Assembly (NCBI RefSeq): GCF_014190775.1
Contig: NZ_JACHVP010000001.1
Location: forward strand, 868,001 to 932,000
DNA from: Leifsonia aquatica
GTDB taxonomy: Bacteria > Actinomycetota > Actinomycetes > Actinomycetales > Microbacteriaceae
Length of the DNA: 64,000 bases
Direction of reading: 5' to 3'
The position numbers were made by a program, and so were the translations under genes. The notes beneath the pieces are model-generated. The model did not search any database and was not told where the DNA came from. It saw only the letters and a list, made by a program, of their open reading frames with translations. Positions 25,873-36,000 of the stretch are shown piece after piece; the stretch's first letter is position 1; each line of letters starts with the position of its first letter.

Positions 25873-26106
25873 ATGGCTCAGAACACCTCGATCAGTCTGG
25901 ACGACCACTTCTCGGAGTTCCTCGCCCGAGAGGTCGCGTCAGGGCGCTATCGCTCGGCCAGCGAAGTCATCCGGTCGGCTCTCCGGTTGCTGGAAGATCA
26001 GGAGACGCAGCTCACCGCGCTTCGCGCCGCTCTCGCAGCGGGCGAGGCGAGCGGCGCGCCGGAGGACTTCGACTTCGACGCGTTCATCGCGACCAAGAAA
26101 TCGTGA
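25873..26106 (+). CDS. ParD-family antitoxin
   Basis: A 77-residue protein with an N-terminal ribbon-helix-helix DNA-binding domain: a strand with T-S-I-S-L, then F-L-A-R-E-V-A-S-G-R-Y-R-S-A-S-E-V-I-R, which is the classic ParD/CC2985 pattern. The acidic C-terminus (E-D-F-D-F-D-A-F) would wrap the toxin. It overlaps the toxin start by four bases, and probably uses a leaderless message controlled by the operator just upstream. Confidence 0.88.
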   Translation: MAQNTSISLDDHFSEFLAREVASGRYRSASEVIRSALRLLEDQETQLTALRAALAAGEASGAPEDFDFDAFIATKKS

Positions 26107-26393
26107 CGCAGTACCGCCTCACCCCGGCCGCGCAGCGTGATCTCTCGGCGATCTGGGACTTCACGGCGGAACGCTGGGACGCCGGTCAAGCCGAGACGTA
26201 TCTGGCCGAGATCAGGGCGGCCATCGAGCGGATCGCCGACGATCCTCTGCGTGGACGCGCCTGCGATGAGATCCGCGAGGGGTACCGGCGCTACGGCATC
26301 GGCAGCCACCTCCTGTTCTACGTCCCCAGAGCCGACGGAGTCGACGTGATCCGCATCCTGCACCAGCGAATGGACCCGACCCTTCACGTGTGA
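26103..26393 (+). CDS. ParE/RelE-family toxin
   Basis: A 96-residue basic protein of the RelE/ParE fold: Y-R-L-T-P-A-A-Q-R-D-L start, I-W-D-F-T near 18, R-I-A-D-D-P-L-R-G-R, and the final strand V-I-R-I-L-H-Q-R-M-D. The R-I-L-H-x-R-M-D ending is typical of ParE, which poisons DNA gyrase in studied cases. It starts at GTG 26103 within the antitoxin stop (GTGA). It appears intact. The target is inferred from the family only. Confidence 0.88.
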   Translation: MTQYRLTPAAQRDLSAIWDFTAERWDAGQAETYLAEIRAAIERIADDPLRGRACDEIREGYRRYGIGSHLLFYVPRADGVDVIRILHQRMDPTLHV

Positions 26394-26417
26394 GCGGGTC
26401 GCCGGCGCGCGCACCCG

Positions 26418-27488
26418 TCACGTCAGCGTCTTCTGCCACGTCCCGGTGAGGGCGTGCGGGCGGAATCCGAACGCGCGGTTGATCGCGATCATCGGCGTGT
26501 TCTCGTCGGCGTTCCAGGTCAGCAGCCGGTGGATGTGCGGGGCATGGAGGGAGAGCTCGTGGATGTTGTGGAGCTTGACCAGGGTCCCCAGCCGGTGCCC
26601 GCGGTGCGCCGACGCGACGAGCGTGTCGTACTGCTCGGCCTTCTCGCCGTCGGCCGGGACTGCGATCTCCGTGTAGGCGGCGAGGTCGCCCGAGCCGACG
26701 TGCTGGGCGACGGTCACGAGCAGCGGCTCGCCACGCGCGGAGAGCTCGCGCTCCTGCGCCCGCACCCGGTCGCCGGTCCACTCCTCCCGGTCCAGCGCGA
26801 TGCCGCTCTGCGGAACGTCGACGACCATGCGCTCCTTGAGGGCGGCGAAGGCCTCCAGCAGCTCGTCCGGGGCTGAGCCGAACCAGGAGACGACGCGGTA
26901 GCCGTCCGCGGTGGCGGCGGTGCTCGCGAGGGCGACCTCCCGCACCGGCGGCAGGGGCAGCTCGAGCTCGCTCGAGCGCTCGATCTGGCCGAGCCGGTAG
27001 CCGTGACGCAGGGCGAAGCGCACGCCGGGGTCCTCGGCGGGGAGGCCGGCGGTGCCGACTGGGGCGTGCACCCAGGCGCCCTCCTCGGGCAGCGCGTGCA
27101 CGGGATGCTCGGTATAGGTGGTCACGACCGTGCGGCCGCCGTCCGCGGCCAGCTCCTCCCCGGCGGCGAGCAGGGCGGCTCCGATCCCGCGGCTCCGCAG
27201 GGCGGGCACCACGTCGACGAGCAGCGCGACGGTCTCGGCGTCCTCGTCGAGCGGGAAGTCGGCCTCCACCCGGCCGACGATGGCGCCCTCCTCGACCGCG
27301 ACCAGGATGATCTTCTCGTGGTACTCCTGCTCGCGGAGCGCAGCGAGCGCCTCCTCCGCCGTCTCGACGAAGTCGTCGTCGCCCCACAGCGCGTACACGA
27401 TGCCGTTCAGCACTCCGACGAGCTCCTCGAAGGCGGCGGACTCGGGGGTGCCGAGCCGGTCCGGGAGCGTCAGCCGACGGATCTCCAA
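26418..27488 (-). CDS. Double-domain GNAT-family N-acetyltransferase
   Basis: A 356-residue protein with two GNAT-like domains. The N-terminal one has the acetyl-CoA motif R-S-R-G-I-G-A-A-L-L at about 105-114; the C-terminal one has H-R-G-H-R-L-G-T-L-V-K-L near 290 and the N-x-x-M-I-A-I-N-R-A-F-G-F ending common in these double-GNAT enzymes. The substrate is unknown. A strong GGGGGAGG lies 8 bases before a TTG at 27488, which I prefer to the GTG at 27497 that would be too close to it. It diverges from the liv operon. Confidence 0.85.
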   Translation of the reverse strand: MEIRRLTLPDRLGTPESAAFEELVGVLNGIVYALWGDDDFVETAEEALAALREQEYHEKIILVAVEEGAIVGRVEADFPLDEDAETVALLVDVVPALRSRGIGAALLAAGEELAADGGRTVVTTYTEHPVHALPEEGAWVHAPVGTAGLPAEDPGVRFALRHGYRLGQIERSSELELPLPPVREVALASTAATADGYRVVSWFGSAPDELLEAFAALKERMVVDVPQSGIALDREEWTGDRVRAQERELSARGEPLLVTVAQHVGSGDLAAYTEIAVPADGEKAEQYDTLVASAHRGHRLGTLVKLHNIHELSLHAPHIHRLLTWNADENTPMIAINRAFGFRPHALTGTWQKTLT

Positions 27489-27625
27489 CCTGCACACCTC
27501 CCCCCACGGGCGCCCGGGGCGTCATCGCCGGGGCCGGAACTACCGAGCCTAATCCGGCCGGTGGCGTGGGGGAAGACCACGGGCCCGTTTGATTTCGATC
27601 GTGTAAATCCCGCTGTCCGACCTGG

Positions 27626-27653
27626 TTGCAAAAGCTTGCGCAGCATGTAGTCT
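27626..27653 (+). promoter_or_regulatory. Promoter of livJ
   Basis: TTGCAA (27626-27631) and TAGTCT (27648-27653) are separated by 16 bases, the best matched -35/-10 pair in this stretch. It would give a leader of about 65 bases. Within the leader, ACGTGGC at 27676-27682 and GCCACGT at 27689-27695 form a perfect inverted repeat that could be an operator or an RNA hairpin. Confidence 0.55.
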
Positions 27654-27726
27654 CAGCACACATATTCGTGGTGCGACGTGGCAACTACGCCACGTTCGTG
27701 ACGCATTTCACGTCGAGAGGCAGAAG

Positions 27727-28947
27727 ATGTTACGAAAGAAAGTCACCATCGGTGCGGCCGTTGCAGCGTCGGTCGCGCTCCTCCTGGCTGGTTGCGCCAA
27801 CCAGCCTTCGACCGGCGGATCGACCAGCAGCGGTTCCAAAGTCGACATCCCGGCGATCACCTCCATCGACACGCCCAAGGACGCGGTCCTCCCTGCCGGA
27901 GACGGCAAGGCGACCTGCCCCGCGGGCCTGACGATCGGCTACGTCGGAGCGGAGACGGGCCCGAACGCCCAGCTCGGCATCAACATCTACAACGGCATCC
28001 AGCTCGCCATCAACCAGCACAACGAGGCGAACAAGGACTGCCAGGTCGGCTTCAAGAAGTTCGACACCGAGGGCGACCCGAACAAGGCGACCGGCCCGGT
28101 CACCCAGGCCGTCAACGAGGCCGACATCGTCGGCGTCGTCGGCCTCCCCTTCTCGGGCGAGTCGAAGGCCACCGGCAACATCTTCGAGCAGCAGGGCCTG
28201 GTCCACATCACCCCGTCGGCCACCAACCCCGGCCTGACGGAGAACGGCTGGAAGACCTTCTTCCGCGGCCTCGGCAATGACGCCGTGCAGGGCCCGGCGG
28301 CGGCGAAGTTCCTCACCGACCAGCTCAAGGCCAAGAAGGTCTACCTGGTGCAGGACGACTCCGACTACGGCATCGGCCTGGGCACCCAGACCTCGCAGGC
28401 GCTGGGCGACGCGCTGGTCGGCACCGACAAGGTGACCACCGGCCAGAAGGACTTCTCGGCCGTGGTCTCGAAGATCCTGAACGCCAAGCCGGACGCCGTC
28501 TACTACGCCGGCTACTACGCCGAGGGCGCCCCGTTCGACCAGCAGCTGGTCAACAAGGGCTTCACCGGCACGTTCGTCGGCCCGGACGGTGTGAAGGACG
28601 ACCAGTTCATCAAGCTGGCCGGCGACGCGTCGAGCAACGCGTACTTCACCTGCCCCTGCATCCCGGGTGAGCTCATCCCCGACTTCGAGTCCGCCTACAA
28701 GAAGCTCTCGGGCTCCGAGCCGGGCACCTACTCGATCGAGGGCTACGACGCCACCACCGTGCTGCTGGCCGGCATCGACAAGGGCAAGACGACCCGCGCC
28801 GACCTGGTCGACTGGGTGAAGAACTACGACGCCGACGGTCTGAGCAAGCACTACAAGTGGGACGACAAGGGCGAGCTCCAGGCCCCGACCGTCTACGGCT
28901 ACAAGGTCGAGGGCGGAAAGATCGTGCCGATCGGCACCATCGGATAG
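27727..28947 (+). CDS. livJ: Branched-chain amino acid ABC transporter substrate-binding lipoprotein
   Basis: A 406-residue extracellular binding protein (periplasmic-binding-protein type I, Leu/Ile/Val family). The signal peptide ends at the lipobox L-L-A-G-C (Cys at about 23). The mature part has G-Y-V-G-A-E-T-G-P-N near 78, V-G-L-P-F-S-G-E-S near 138 and the Y-Y-A-G-Y-Y-A-E-G segment near 258. GAGAGG precedes the ATG. It heads the liv operon and is followed by a strong hairpin before livH, which fits the usual excess of binding protein over permease. Confidence 0.93.
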   Translation: MLRKKVTIGAAVAASVALLLAGCANQPSTGGSTSSGSKVDIPAITSIDTPKDAVLPAGDGKATCPAGLTIGYVGAETGPNAQLGINIYNGIQLAINQHNEANKDCQVGFKKFDTEGDPNKATGPVTQAVNEADIVGVVGLPFSGESKATGNIFEQQGLVHITPSATNPGLTENGWKTFFRGLGNDAVQGPAAAKFLTDQLKAKKVYLVQDDSDYGIGLGTQTSQALGDALVGTDKVTTGQKDFSAVVSKILNAKPDAVYYAGYYAEGAPFDQQLVNKGFTGTFVGPDGVKDDQFIKLAGDASSNAYFTCPCIPGELIPDFESAYKKLSGSEPGTYSIEGYDATTVLLAGIDKGKTTRADLVDWVKNYDADGLSKHYKWDDKGELQAPTVYGYKVEGGKIVPIGTIG

Positions 28948-28959
28948 CGCGACACCATG

Positions 28960-28994
28960 AGGATGCCGCGGGCCACCGTGGCCCGCGGCATCCT
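28960..28994 (+). terminator. Hairpin between livJ and livH
   Basis: A perfect 16-base stem (28960-28975 with 28979-28994) closes a 3-base loop, 13 bases after the livJ stop. It is followed by TTCGTCC, a weak pyrimidine tail. It probably causes partial termination or protects the 3' end of livJ mRNA, leaving lower expression of the permease genes. Confidence 0.65.
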
Positions 28995-29060
28995 TCGTCC
29001 CCACTGTCCGCTCCGATTGGGATCGACGGCGATCCCTTCACGATGGATCTGGATGCCTGA

Positions 29061-30068
29061 ATGCTCGAAATGCTTGTCCTCCACCCGGTCATCGACAACT
29101 CCTGGATCAACTTCGACGTCCCCTCGCTCATACAGAACTTCTGGGGCGCGACGTTCGACGGCCTCACGTTCGGCGCCATCTACGGCCTGATCGCCGTCGG
29201 CTACACCCTCGTCTACGGCGTGCTGAACCTGATCAACTTCGCCCACTCCGAGGTCTTCATCGTCGGCGCCTACGGCGTCGTCATCACCCTCACTTCGCTG
29301 GGCTTCGGCCCGTCGATCCCGAACCTGTCGCTGCCGGCGATCGTCGGCGACCTCCTGCTCGCGCTGCTCGTCGGCATGCTCGCGTCGGCGGTCACGGCCT
29401 TCCTGCTCGAACGCATCGCCTACAGGCCGCTGCGAAAACGGAATGCGCCACGATTGGCGTTCCTGATCACCGCCATCGGCGCGTCGTTCGCCATCCAGTC
29501 GCTGATCTTCGTGATCCGCGGAGCGAACGCCGAGCCCGCGGTGACCATGTTCCGGCCGGTCGCCGTGTTCGACGTCTTCGGGACGATCATCAACAACCAG
29601 TCGCTCATCATCGTGATCGCGGCGGTCGTCCTGATGATCCTCACCGACATGTTCATCCGCCGGACCCGGACCGGCCGCGGCATCCGCGCCGTCGCGCAGG
29701 ACCCGGACACCGCGACCCTCATGGGCGTGAACAAGGAGCGGATCATCGTGATCACGTTCGTGCTGGGCGGCATCCTCGCCGGTGCGGCGGCCCTCTTCTA
29801 CGTGATGCTGGTGCCCTCCGGCGTGATCTACACGGGCGGCTTCGTGCTGGGCATCAAGGCGTTCGCGGCGGCGGTGCTGGGCGGCATCGGCAACGTGCGC
29901 GGCGCCCTTCTGGGTGGACTCCTGCTCGGATTGATCGGAAACTACGGACAGATCCTGCTGGGCGACTCGCAGTGGACCGACGTCATCGCCTTCGTGGTGC
30001 TGGTGCTGGTGCTGCTGATCAAGCCCACGGGCATCCTCGGTACCTCGCTGGGGAGGAGCAGAGCATGA
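29061..30068 (+). CDS. livH: Branched-chain amino acid ABC transporter permease
   Basis: A 335-residue membrane permease of the LivH family with about eight hydrophobic segments. Typical stretches are F-G-A-I-Y-G-L-I-A-V-G-Y near 37, L-N-L-I-N-F-A-H near 56, and the cytoplasmic ATPase-contact loop R-A-V-A-Q-D-P-D-T-A-T-L-M-G-V near 210. The gene has no strong ribosome binding site before the ATG at 29061. The stop overlaps the livM start as ATGA. Confidence 0.92.
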   Translation: MLEMLVLHPVIDNSWINFDVPSLIQNFWGATFDGLTFGAIYGLIAVGYTLVYGVLNLINFAHSEVFIVGAYGVVITLTSLGFGPSIPNLSLPAIVGDLLLALLVGMLASAVTAFLLERIAYRPLRKRNAPRLAFLITAIGASFAIQSLIFVIRGANAEPAVTMFRPVAVFDVFGTIINNQSLIIVIAAVVLMILTDMFIRRTRTGRGIRAVAQDPDTATLMGVNKERIIVITFVLGGILAGAAALFYVMLVPSGVIYTGGFVLGIKAFAAAVLGGIGNVRGALLGGLLLGLIGNYGQILLGDSQWTDVIAFVVLVLVLLIKPTGILGTSLGRSRA

Positions 30069-31306
30069 GCACGTCAGACGGACCCCGGGTCCTCCCGGAT
30101 GCGCGCAGCGCACAGGCGATCGACGCGGAGGAATCCCGCAAGAAGAAGGGCGGCCCGCTGCAGGGCTTCCGCGACCGATGGAACCGGCTTCCCCGCCCGA
30201 TCCAATGGCTGTGGATGCTCATCGTGGTGGCGATCGCCTTCGCACTGCCCTACCTGAACTTCTTCCCCCTCACGACCGAGCCGGGCAATGACTGGGCGCT
30301 CGCCTGCTTCAGCATGGCGGTGTACGCGCTCATCGCGGTCGGTCTGAACGTCGTGGTCGGCTACGCCGGACTGCTCGACCTGGGCTACGTCGCGTTCTTC
30401 GCGGTCGGCTCGTACACGGCGGCCATGCTGACCAGCCCGGACTCGCCGTTCGTCAAGATCCCGTACCTGTGGACCATCCCGGTGGCCATGGTCGTCGCGA
30501 TGATCTTCGGCGTCGTGCTCGGTGTGCCGACGCTGCGCCTGCGCGGCGACTACCTCGCCATCGTGACGCTCGGCTTCGGTGAGATCGTGCGCATCCTCGC
30601 GACGATCATCCCGGCGCTGAAGGGGCAGGTCGGCTTCCAGAACGTCGGCCACCCGCCGGGGGAGACCGCGAAGGGCGTGCCGATCTTCTCGAACTCGAAC
30701 GGCATCCCCTGGTACTGGCTGACGCTGGTCATCATCATCATCGTGCTGCTGCTGGTCGGCAACATGGAGCGCAGCCGCGTGGGCCGCGCGTGGATCGCCA
30801 TCCGCGAGGACGAGGACGCCGCCGAGATCATGGGCGTCCCCACCTTCAAGTACAAGGTGTGGGCGTTCGCGATCGGTGCGGCGGTCGGTGGTCTCTCCGG
30901 AGCCCTCTTCGCCGGTCAGGTCGGCTTCGTGAACAACCAGAAGTTCGACGTGCAGACCTCGATCCTGTTCCTCGCCGCCGTGGTCCTCGGTGGCACGGGC
31001 AACAAGGTCGGCGCCCTGCTCGGCGGTGCGATCGTCGCGTACATCCCGTTGCGCTTCACCGCCATCGCGGACTACAAGTACCTGATCTTCGGCGTCGCCC
31101 TGGTGGTGCTGATGATCTTCCGCGCGAAGGGCCTCGTGCCCGCCAAGCAGCGTCTGCTCGCCTACGGGCGCAACGCGTACAAGTACCTGGTGAGCAAACC
31201 GACGCCACCGCCGACGACCGGGAGCACGCCCTCCTCGTCGCCCACACCGCCGGCGCCGCCCGCTCCGCCGAGCACGCCCGTCACGCCGAACGGAGGCGCA
31301 TCATGA
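30065..31306 (+). CDS. livM: Branched-chain amino acid ABC transporter permease with Pro/Thr-rich tail
   Basis: A 413-residue LivM-family permease with about nine membrane segments. It shows [15 protein letters not shown] near 92, P-T-L-R-L-R-G-D-Y near 155, and the coupling loop [12 protein letters not shown] near 255. It has a 50-residue soluble N-terminal extension and an unusual C-terminal tail of about 37 residues made almost only of Pro, Thr and Ser after Y-L-V-S-K. Both extensions exceed the usual LivM. GGGGAGGAG precedes the ATG. Confidence 0.92.
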   Translation: MSTSDGPRVLPDARSAQAIDAEESRKKKGGPLQGFRDRWNRLPRPIQWLWMLIVVAIAFALPYLNFFPLTTEPGNDWALACFSMAVYALIAVGLNVVVGYAGLLDLGYVAFFAVGSYTAAMLTSPDSPFVKIPYLWTIPVAMVVAMIFGVVLGVPTLRLRGDYLAIVTLGFGEIVRILATIIPALKGQVGFQNVGHPPGETAKGVPIFSNSNGIPWYWLTLVIIIIVLLLVGNMERSRVGRAWIAIREDEDAAEIMGVPTFKYKVWAFAIGAAVGGLSGALFAGQVGFVNNQKFDVQTSILFLAAVVLGGTGNKVGALLGGAIVAYIPLRFTAIADYKYLIFGVALVVLMIFRAKGLVPAKQRLLAYGRNAYKYLVSKPTPPPTTGSTPSSSPTPPAPPAPPSTPVTPNGGAS

Positions 31307-32199
31307 CCGACGCCCGCGAAGAGCTGCCCGATGGTGCCGACCCGGAGGCGCTGACCGACCTCGACGTCGACCTGGAGGTCGCGGCAGCGGCCGCGCCGGA
31401 CCGTGAGATCGCGGTCGGGGTCGGCGACAAGCTCGTCGAGGTGAAGAACCTCACGGTGAAGTTCGGCGGGCTGACGGCCCTCGACGACGTGAGCTTCGAC
31501 ATCCGGCGCGGCGAGATCCTCGGTCTCATCGGCCCGAACGGTGCAGGCAAGACCACCTGCTTCAACGCGATGACCGGCGTCTACAAACCCACCAGCGGTG
31601 ACGTGCTGCTGGAGGGGACGTCGATCAAGGGACAGAAGCAGCACCAGATCACCCGGCTCGGCCTGGCGCGCACCTTCCAGAACATCCGCCTCTTCGGCGA
31701 GATGAGCGCGCTGGAGAACGTGGTCGTCGGGCTCGACGCGCGGCACCGCACCAGCGTGCCGGGCGCCCTGGTGCGCTCTCCGCGGCACATCCGCGAGGAG
31801 AAGTCCTCGATCGAGCGCGGCATGGCACTGCTCGAGTTCGTCGGCATCGCCGACCTCGCGAGCACGGCCTCCCGGCAGCTGCCTTACGGCTACCAGCGCC
31901 GGCTGGAGATCGCCCGCGCCCTGGCGACCGACCCGAAGGTGCTCTGCCTCGACGAGCCGGCCGCCGGCTTCAACCCCGCGGAGAAGGAGGACCTGATGGA
32001 CCTCATCCGCACGATCAGGGCCGACGGCTACACGGTGCTGCTGATCGAGCACGACATGCGCCTGGTGATGGGAGTCACCGACCGCATCGTCGTGCTCGAG
32101 TTCGGGCGCAAGCTGGCCGACGACGTTCCGACCGCGATCCGCAACGACCCGCGCGTGATCGCCGCCTACCTGGGGGAGCCCGAAGATGACGTTGCTTGA
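31303..32199 (+). CDS. livG: Branched-chain amino acid ABC transporter ATP-binding protein LivG
   Basis: A 298-residue ABC ATPase. An acidic N-terminal extension of about 42 residues precedes the core. Walker A is G-P-N-G-A-G-K-T-T near 80-88; the signature region is [10 protein letters not shown] (LivG-type variant of LSGGQ); Walker B is [12 protein letters not shown]; the switch His is in I-E-H-D-M. It overlaps livM by four bases and livF by 14. Confidence 0.93.
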   Translation: MTDAREELPDGADPEALTDLDVDLEVAAAAAPDREIAVGVGDKLVEVKNLTVKFGGLTALDDVSFDIRRGEILGLIGPNGAGKTTCFNAMTGVYKPTSGDVLLEGTSIKGQKQHQITRLGLARTFQNIRLFGEMSALENVVVGLDARHRTSVPGALVRSPRHIREEKSSIERGMALLEFVGIADLASTASRQLPYGYQRRLEIARALATDPKVLCLDEPAAGFNPAEKEDLMDLIRTIRADGYTVLLIEHDMRLVMGVTDRIVVLEFGRKLADDVPTAIRNDPRVIAAYLGEPEDDVA

Positions 32200-32899
32200 G
32201 CTGAAGAACGTGAGCGTCGCCTACGGACGCATCGAGGCCATCCACGACATGTCCTTCTCCGTGGAGGAGGGCGAGATCGTGAGCCTGATCGGTGCGAACG
32301 GCGCGGGCAAGTCGACCACGATGAAAACGATCTCGGGCATCCTGAACCCGTCGCAGGGCACCATCCACTTCGACGGCCAGGACATCACGAAGATGAAGGC
32401 GCACATCCGGGTGGTGCGCGGGATCTCGCAGGCGCCGGAGGGCCGGGGGATCTTCCCGGGCATGACGGTGATGGAGAACCTCGACATGGGGGCGTTCGGC
32501 CGCAAGGACCGCAGCGGGATGGCCGCCGACTTCGAGCGCGTCTTCGGGCTCTTCCCGCGGCTGGCCGAACGCAAGACGCAGGTCGGCGGCACGATGTCCG
32601 GCGGCGAGCAGCAGATGCTGGCGATCGGCCGCGCGCTCATGTCGAGCCCGCGACTGCTGCTGCTGGACGAGCCCTCGATGGGGCTGGCCCCGCAGTTCAT
32701 CAAGCAGATCTTCACGATCATCTCCGAGATCAACCAGCAGGGGACCACGGTGCTGCTCGTGGAGCAGAACGCCAACCAGGCGCTCGCGCGGGCGAACCGG
32801 GCGTTCGTGCTCGAGACGGGCAGCATCACGCGGTCCGGCACGGGACGTGAACTGCTCGCCGATCCCGCCATCAAAGAGGCGTACCTGGGCGTCGGCTGA
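32186..32899 (+). CDS. livF: Branched-chain amino acid ABC transporter ATP-binding protein LivF
   Basis: A 237-residue ABC ATPase that forms a heterodimer with LivG. Walker A is G-A-N-G-A-G-K-S-T near 36-44, the signature is M-S-G-G-E-Q-Q-M-L, and Walker B is L-L-L-L-D-E-P-S-M-G-L. The family's G-R-G-I-F-P-G-M-T-V segment is present. It is the last gene of the liv operon. Confidence 0.93.
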   Translation: MTLLELKNVSVAYGRIEAIHDMSFSVEEGEIVSLIGANGAGKSTTMKTISGILNPSQGTIHFDGQDITKMKAHIRVVRGISQAPEGRGIFPGMTVMENLDMGAFGRKDRSGMAADFERVFGLFPRLAERKTQVGGTMSGGEQQMLAIGRALMSSPRLLLLDEPSMGLAPQFIKQIFTIISEINQQGTTVLLVEQNANQALARANRAFVLETGSITRSGTGRELLADPAIKEAYLGVG

Positions 32900-32941
32900 T
32901 GCCCGGGCGTGGGTCGCCGCGTGACCGCCATCGGGCGGCTA

Positions 32942-32962
32942 GCGCGGCGACTCACGCCGCGC
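32942..32962 (+). terminator. Possible terminator after livF
   Basis: GCGCGGCG (32942-32949) and CGCCGCGC (32955-32962) form an 8-base stem with a 5-base loop, 42 bases after livF. There is no T-run, so the call is weak. Confidence 0.3.
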
Positions 32963-32988
32963 AGCGCGGCGCAGGCATGAACGTCCGG

Positions 32989-32994
32989 TAAATT
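32989..32994 (+). promoter_or_regulatory. -10 box of smc
   Basis: TAAATT ends 7 bases before the smc GTG, and no ribosome binding site is present, so smc has its own leaderless promoter and does not need read-through from the liv operon. Confidence 0.5.
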
Positions 32995-33001
32995 CACCTG
33001 C

Positions 33002-36000
33002 GTGTATCTGAAGAGTCTGACGCTCAAGGGCTTCAAGTCGTTCGCGCAGCCGACGACGTTCGCCTTCGAGCCCGGCGTCACCTGCGTGGTGGGGCCGAAC
33101 GGCTCCGGCAAGTCCAATGTCGTCGACGCTCTGGCGTGGGTGATGGGCGAGCAGGGCGCCAAGACGCTTCGTGGCGGCAAGATGGAAGACGTCATCTTCG
33201 CCGGCACCTCGACCCGCGGTCCGTTGGGGCGCGCGGAGGTGCAGCTCACCATCGACAACTCCGACGGCGCCCTGCCGATCGAGTACTCCGAGGTCACGAT
33301 CTCGCGCACCCTGTTCCGCAACGGCGGCAGCGAATACGCGATCAATGGCCAGTCCTGCCGCCTGCTCGATGTGCAGGAGCTGCTGAGCGACTCCGGTCTC
33401 GGGCGCGAGATGCACGTGATCGTGGGGCAGGGGCAGCTCGACGCCGTCCTGCGGGCGAGCCCCGAGGAGCGCCGCGGCTTCATCGAGGAGGCGGCCGGCA
33501 TCCTGAAGCACCGGCGCCGCAAGGAGAAGACGCTCCGCAAGCTCGACGCCATGCAGGCCAACCTGACACGTCTCAGTGACCTGGCGGGGGAGGTGCGCCG
33601 TCAGCTCAAGCCGCTCGGGCACCAGGCCGAGATCGCCCGCGAGGCGCAGACCATCGCCGCCGTGGTGCGGGATGCGCGCGCCCGCCTGCTGGCCGACGAA
33701 GTCGTCGGGCTCCGTCGCGTGCTCGACGTGCACACCCGCTCGGAGGCCGAACGGCACACGGAGCAGATCGTGCTGCAGGAGCAACTGGAGCAGAAGCAGC
33801 TGCGGCGCACCCGCCTCGAGCAGGCGCAGATCGGCGACGCGGTCGACGTCGCACGCAGCACGGCGTTCGCGCTCGAGTCGGTCCAGGATCGCCTCCGCTC
33901 GCTCTACACGCTCGCCACGCAGCGGCTCGCCCTGCTGGGCAGCCAGGCGGAGTCGACCGACGACGGGCCGCGGGTCAGCCCGCAGATGGTGCAGGACGCC
34001 CACGACGAGGCCGAACGCCTGCGCGCGGTCGTCGCCGAGGCGGAGGCGGCGTGGATCGCGGCGCAAGGCGCGACCCGGGCCGCCCGCGACCGCCTGGACG
34101 CCGTGGACGACGAGATCGCCGCCCAGAGCGCGCTCGTCTCGCGGCACGACCTCGAGATCTCGAAGCTGAGCGGACAGGCCGACGCCGCCGCCCAGCGCCT
34201 GGCCGCGGTGCGTGGCGAGGTGCTCCGTCAGCAGAACGCCCTCGACGCGGCCGCCGAGCGGCTCGCGCAGGCGCAGCACGCCTTCGACCAGCGCGAGGCG
34301 GAGGCCGAGGAGTCCGACGCGGGGGAGAACTCCCTCGACGAGGCGTACGAGCTCGCGCAGGCCGACGTGTTCGAGGCCGAGGGCGAGATCGAACGGCTGC
34401 GGGAGGAGCTGCACACGCTGGAGCGCGAGCGCGACGCCCTCGCCGCGCGCACCGGCGCCCTCTCGCTCGCCCTCGACCAGAAGGACGGCTCGGCCGCGCT
34501 GGTCTCCGCCCGGCTCTCCGGCGTCCGCGGGCTTGTCGCCGAGCACATCCGCGTGCACCCCGGCTACGAGGCCGCCATCGCCGCAGCCCTCGGCTCCCTC
34601 TCCGACGCCGTGCTGGCGGACGACCGCGAGGCGGCGTTCGAGGCGGTCGCCCACGCCGCCGGCGACGATCTCGGCCGGGTGGAGGTCGTGCTCGCCGAAG
34701 CGGTCGTCCCCGACGTCGATCTCAGCGGAATCGCGGGCGTCGTGCCGGCGCGCAGTGTCGTCGATGCGCCGCCCGGGGTGCTCGGCATCCTCGCGTTCAC
34801 GGCCATCGCGGACGACCTCGACGCGGCTCGCGCCGCCGCGGACGAGTTCACCCGCCGCGACCTGGGCGGTCCGGTGACCCTGATCACCCGCGGCGGCGAC
34901 GTCCTGACCCGTTACGTGCTGCGCGGCGGTTCCGGCGCCAAGCAGAGCCGCATCGAGCTCATCGCCGAGCGCGATGCCGCCGCCGACCGCCTGGGCGAGG
35001 TCACCTCCCACATCGAGCGCGCCGGCTTCACCCTCGCCGAGCAGCGCGGCGTCCTCCAGGTCGCGAAGGAGCAGTCGCAGGCCGCTCTCGCCGCCCTCCG
35101 CGAGTTCGACGCGAAGCTCGCCGCCCGCACCGAGCAGCTCAACCGCGTGAAGGTGCAGCTGGAGGGCGCCCTCGCCGAGTCCGAGCGCCTCGGCCGCGCG
35201 CACGAGCAGGCCGCCGAGCGCGTCGCCGAGGCCGAGGCCGCCGCCGAGAAGGCGAAGGCCGAGTTGGAGACCGCCCGGTCGCGGCCCCGCCCCATCCTCG
35301 ACGTCAGCGCGCGGGATGCGCTCTCGGCCGAGCTCGACGCCGCGCGCGAGGCGGAGGTCGAGTCCCGGCTGGGGGTCGAGACGGCCAAGGAGCGCGTCCG
35401 TGCCGAGCAGGCGCGCGGGGAGGCCCTGGCCCGTCAGCTGGAGGCCGAGCGCGCCGCCGCCGAAGAGGCCGCTCGACGCGCGGTGATCCGTCGTCGCCAG
35501 CTGGACGCCGCTCAGGGCGTCGTCGACGTGCTGCCTCCCGTGCTCGCCTCCGCCGACCGTTCCGTCGCACAGGCCCGACTCGAACTCGCCACCGCCGAAG
35601 CGGAACGCGCCAGCCAGAACGAGGAGCTCGCCGCCGTGCGCCGTGAGGAGAGCGCCCTGCGGGAACGGCTGCAGGGTGTGACCGAGAGCGTCCACGGGCT
35701 GGAGCTGCAGATCTACGAGAAGAAGCTGCACCTCTCCAGCCTGCTCGAGCGTGTCGGCAGTGAGCTCGGTCTCGTGGAGGACGTGCTGGTCGCCGAGTAC
35801 GGCCCGGAAGTCGGCATCCCCATCGAGCGCGACAGCGACACGCAGCAGGAGGGCGACGGGGGCTCCGACGAGGAGCAGCCGACGATCCCGTTCGTGCGCG
35901 AGCAGCAGCAGAAGCGCCTCGCGACCGCCGAGCGCAAGCTCGCCCAGCTCGGCCGGGTCAACCCGCTCGCACTGGAGGAGTTCGCGGCCCTGGAGCAGCG

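Noticed and set aside
28957-29190. Short frame between livJ and livH on the plus strand
   Set aside because: Its first part is the hairpin stem and the rest is livH in another frame.
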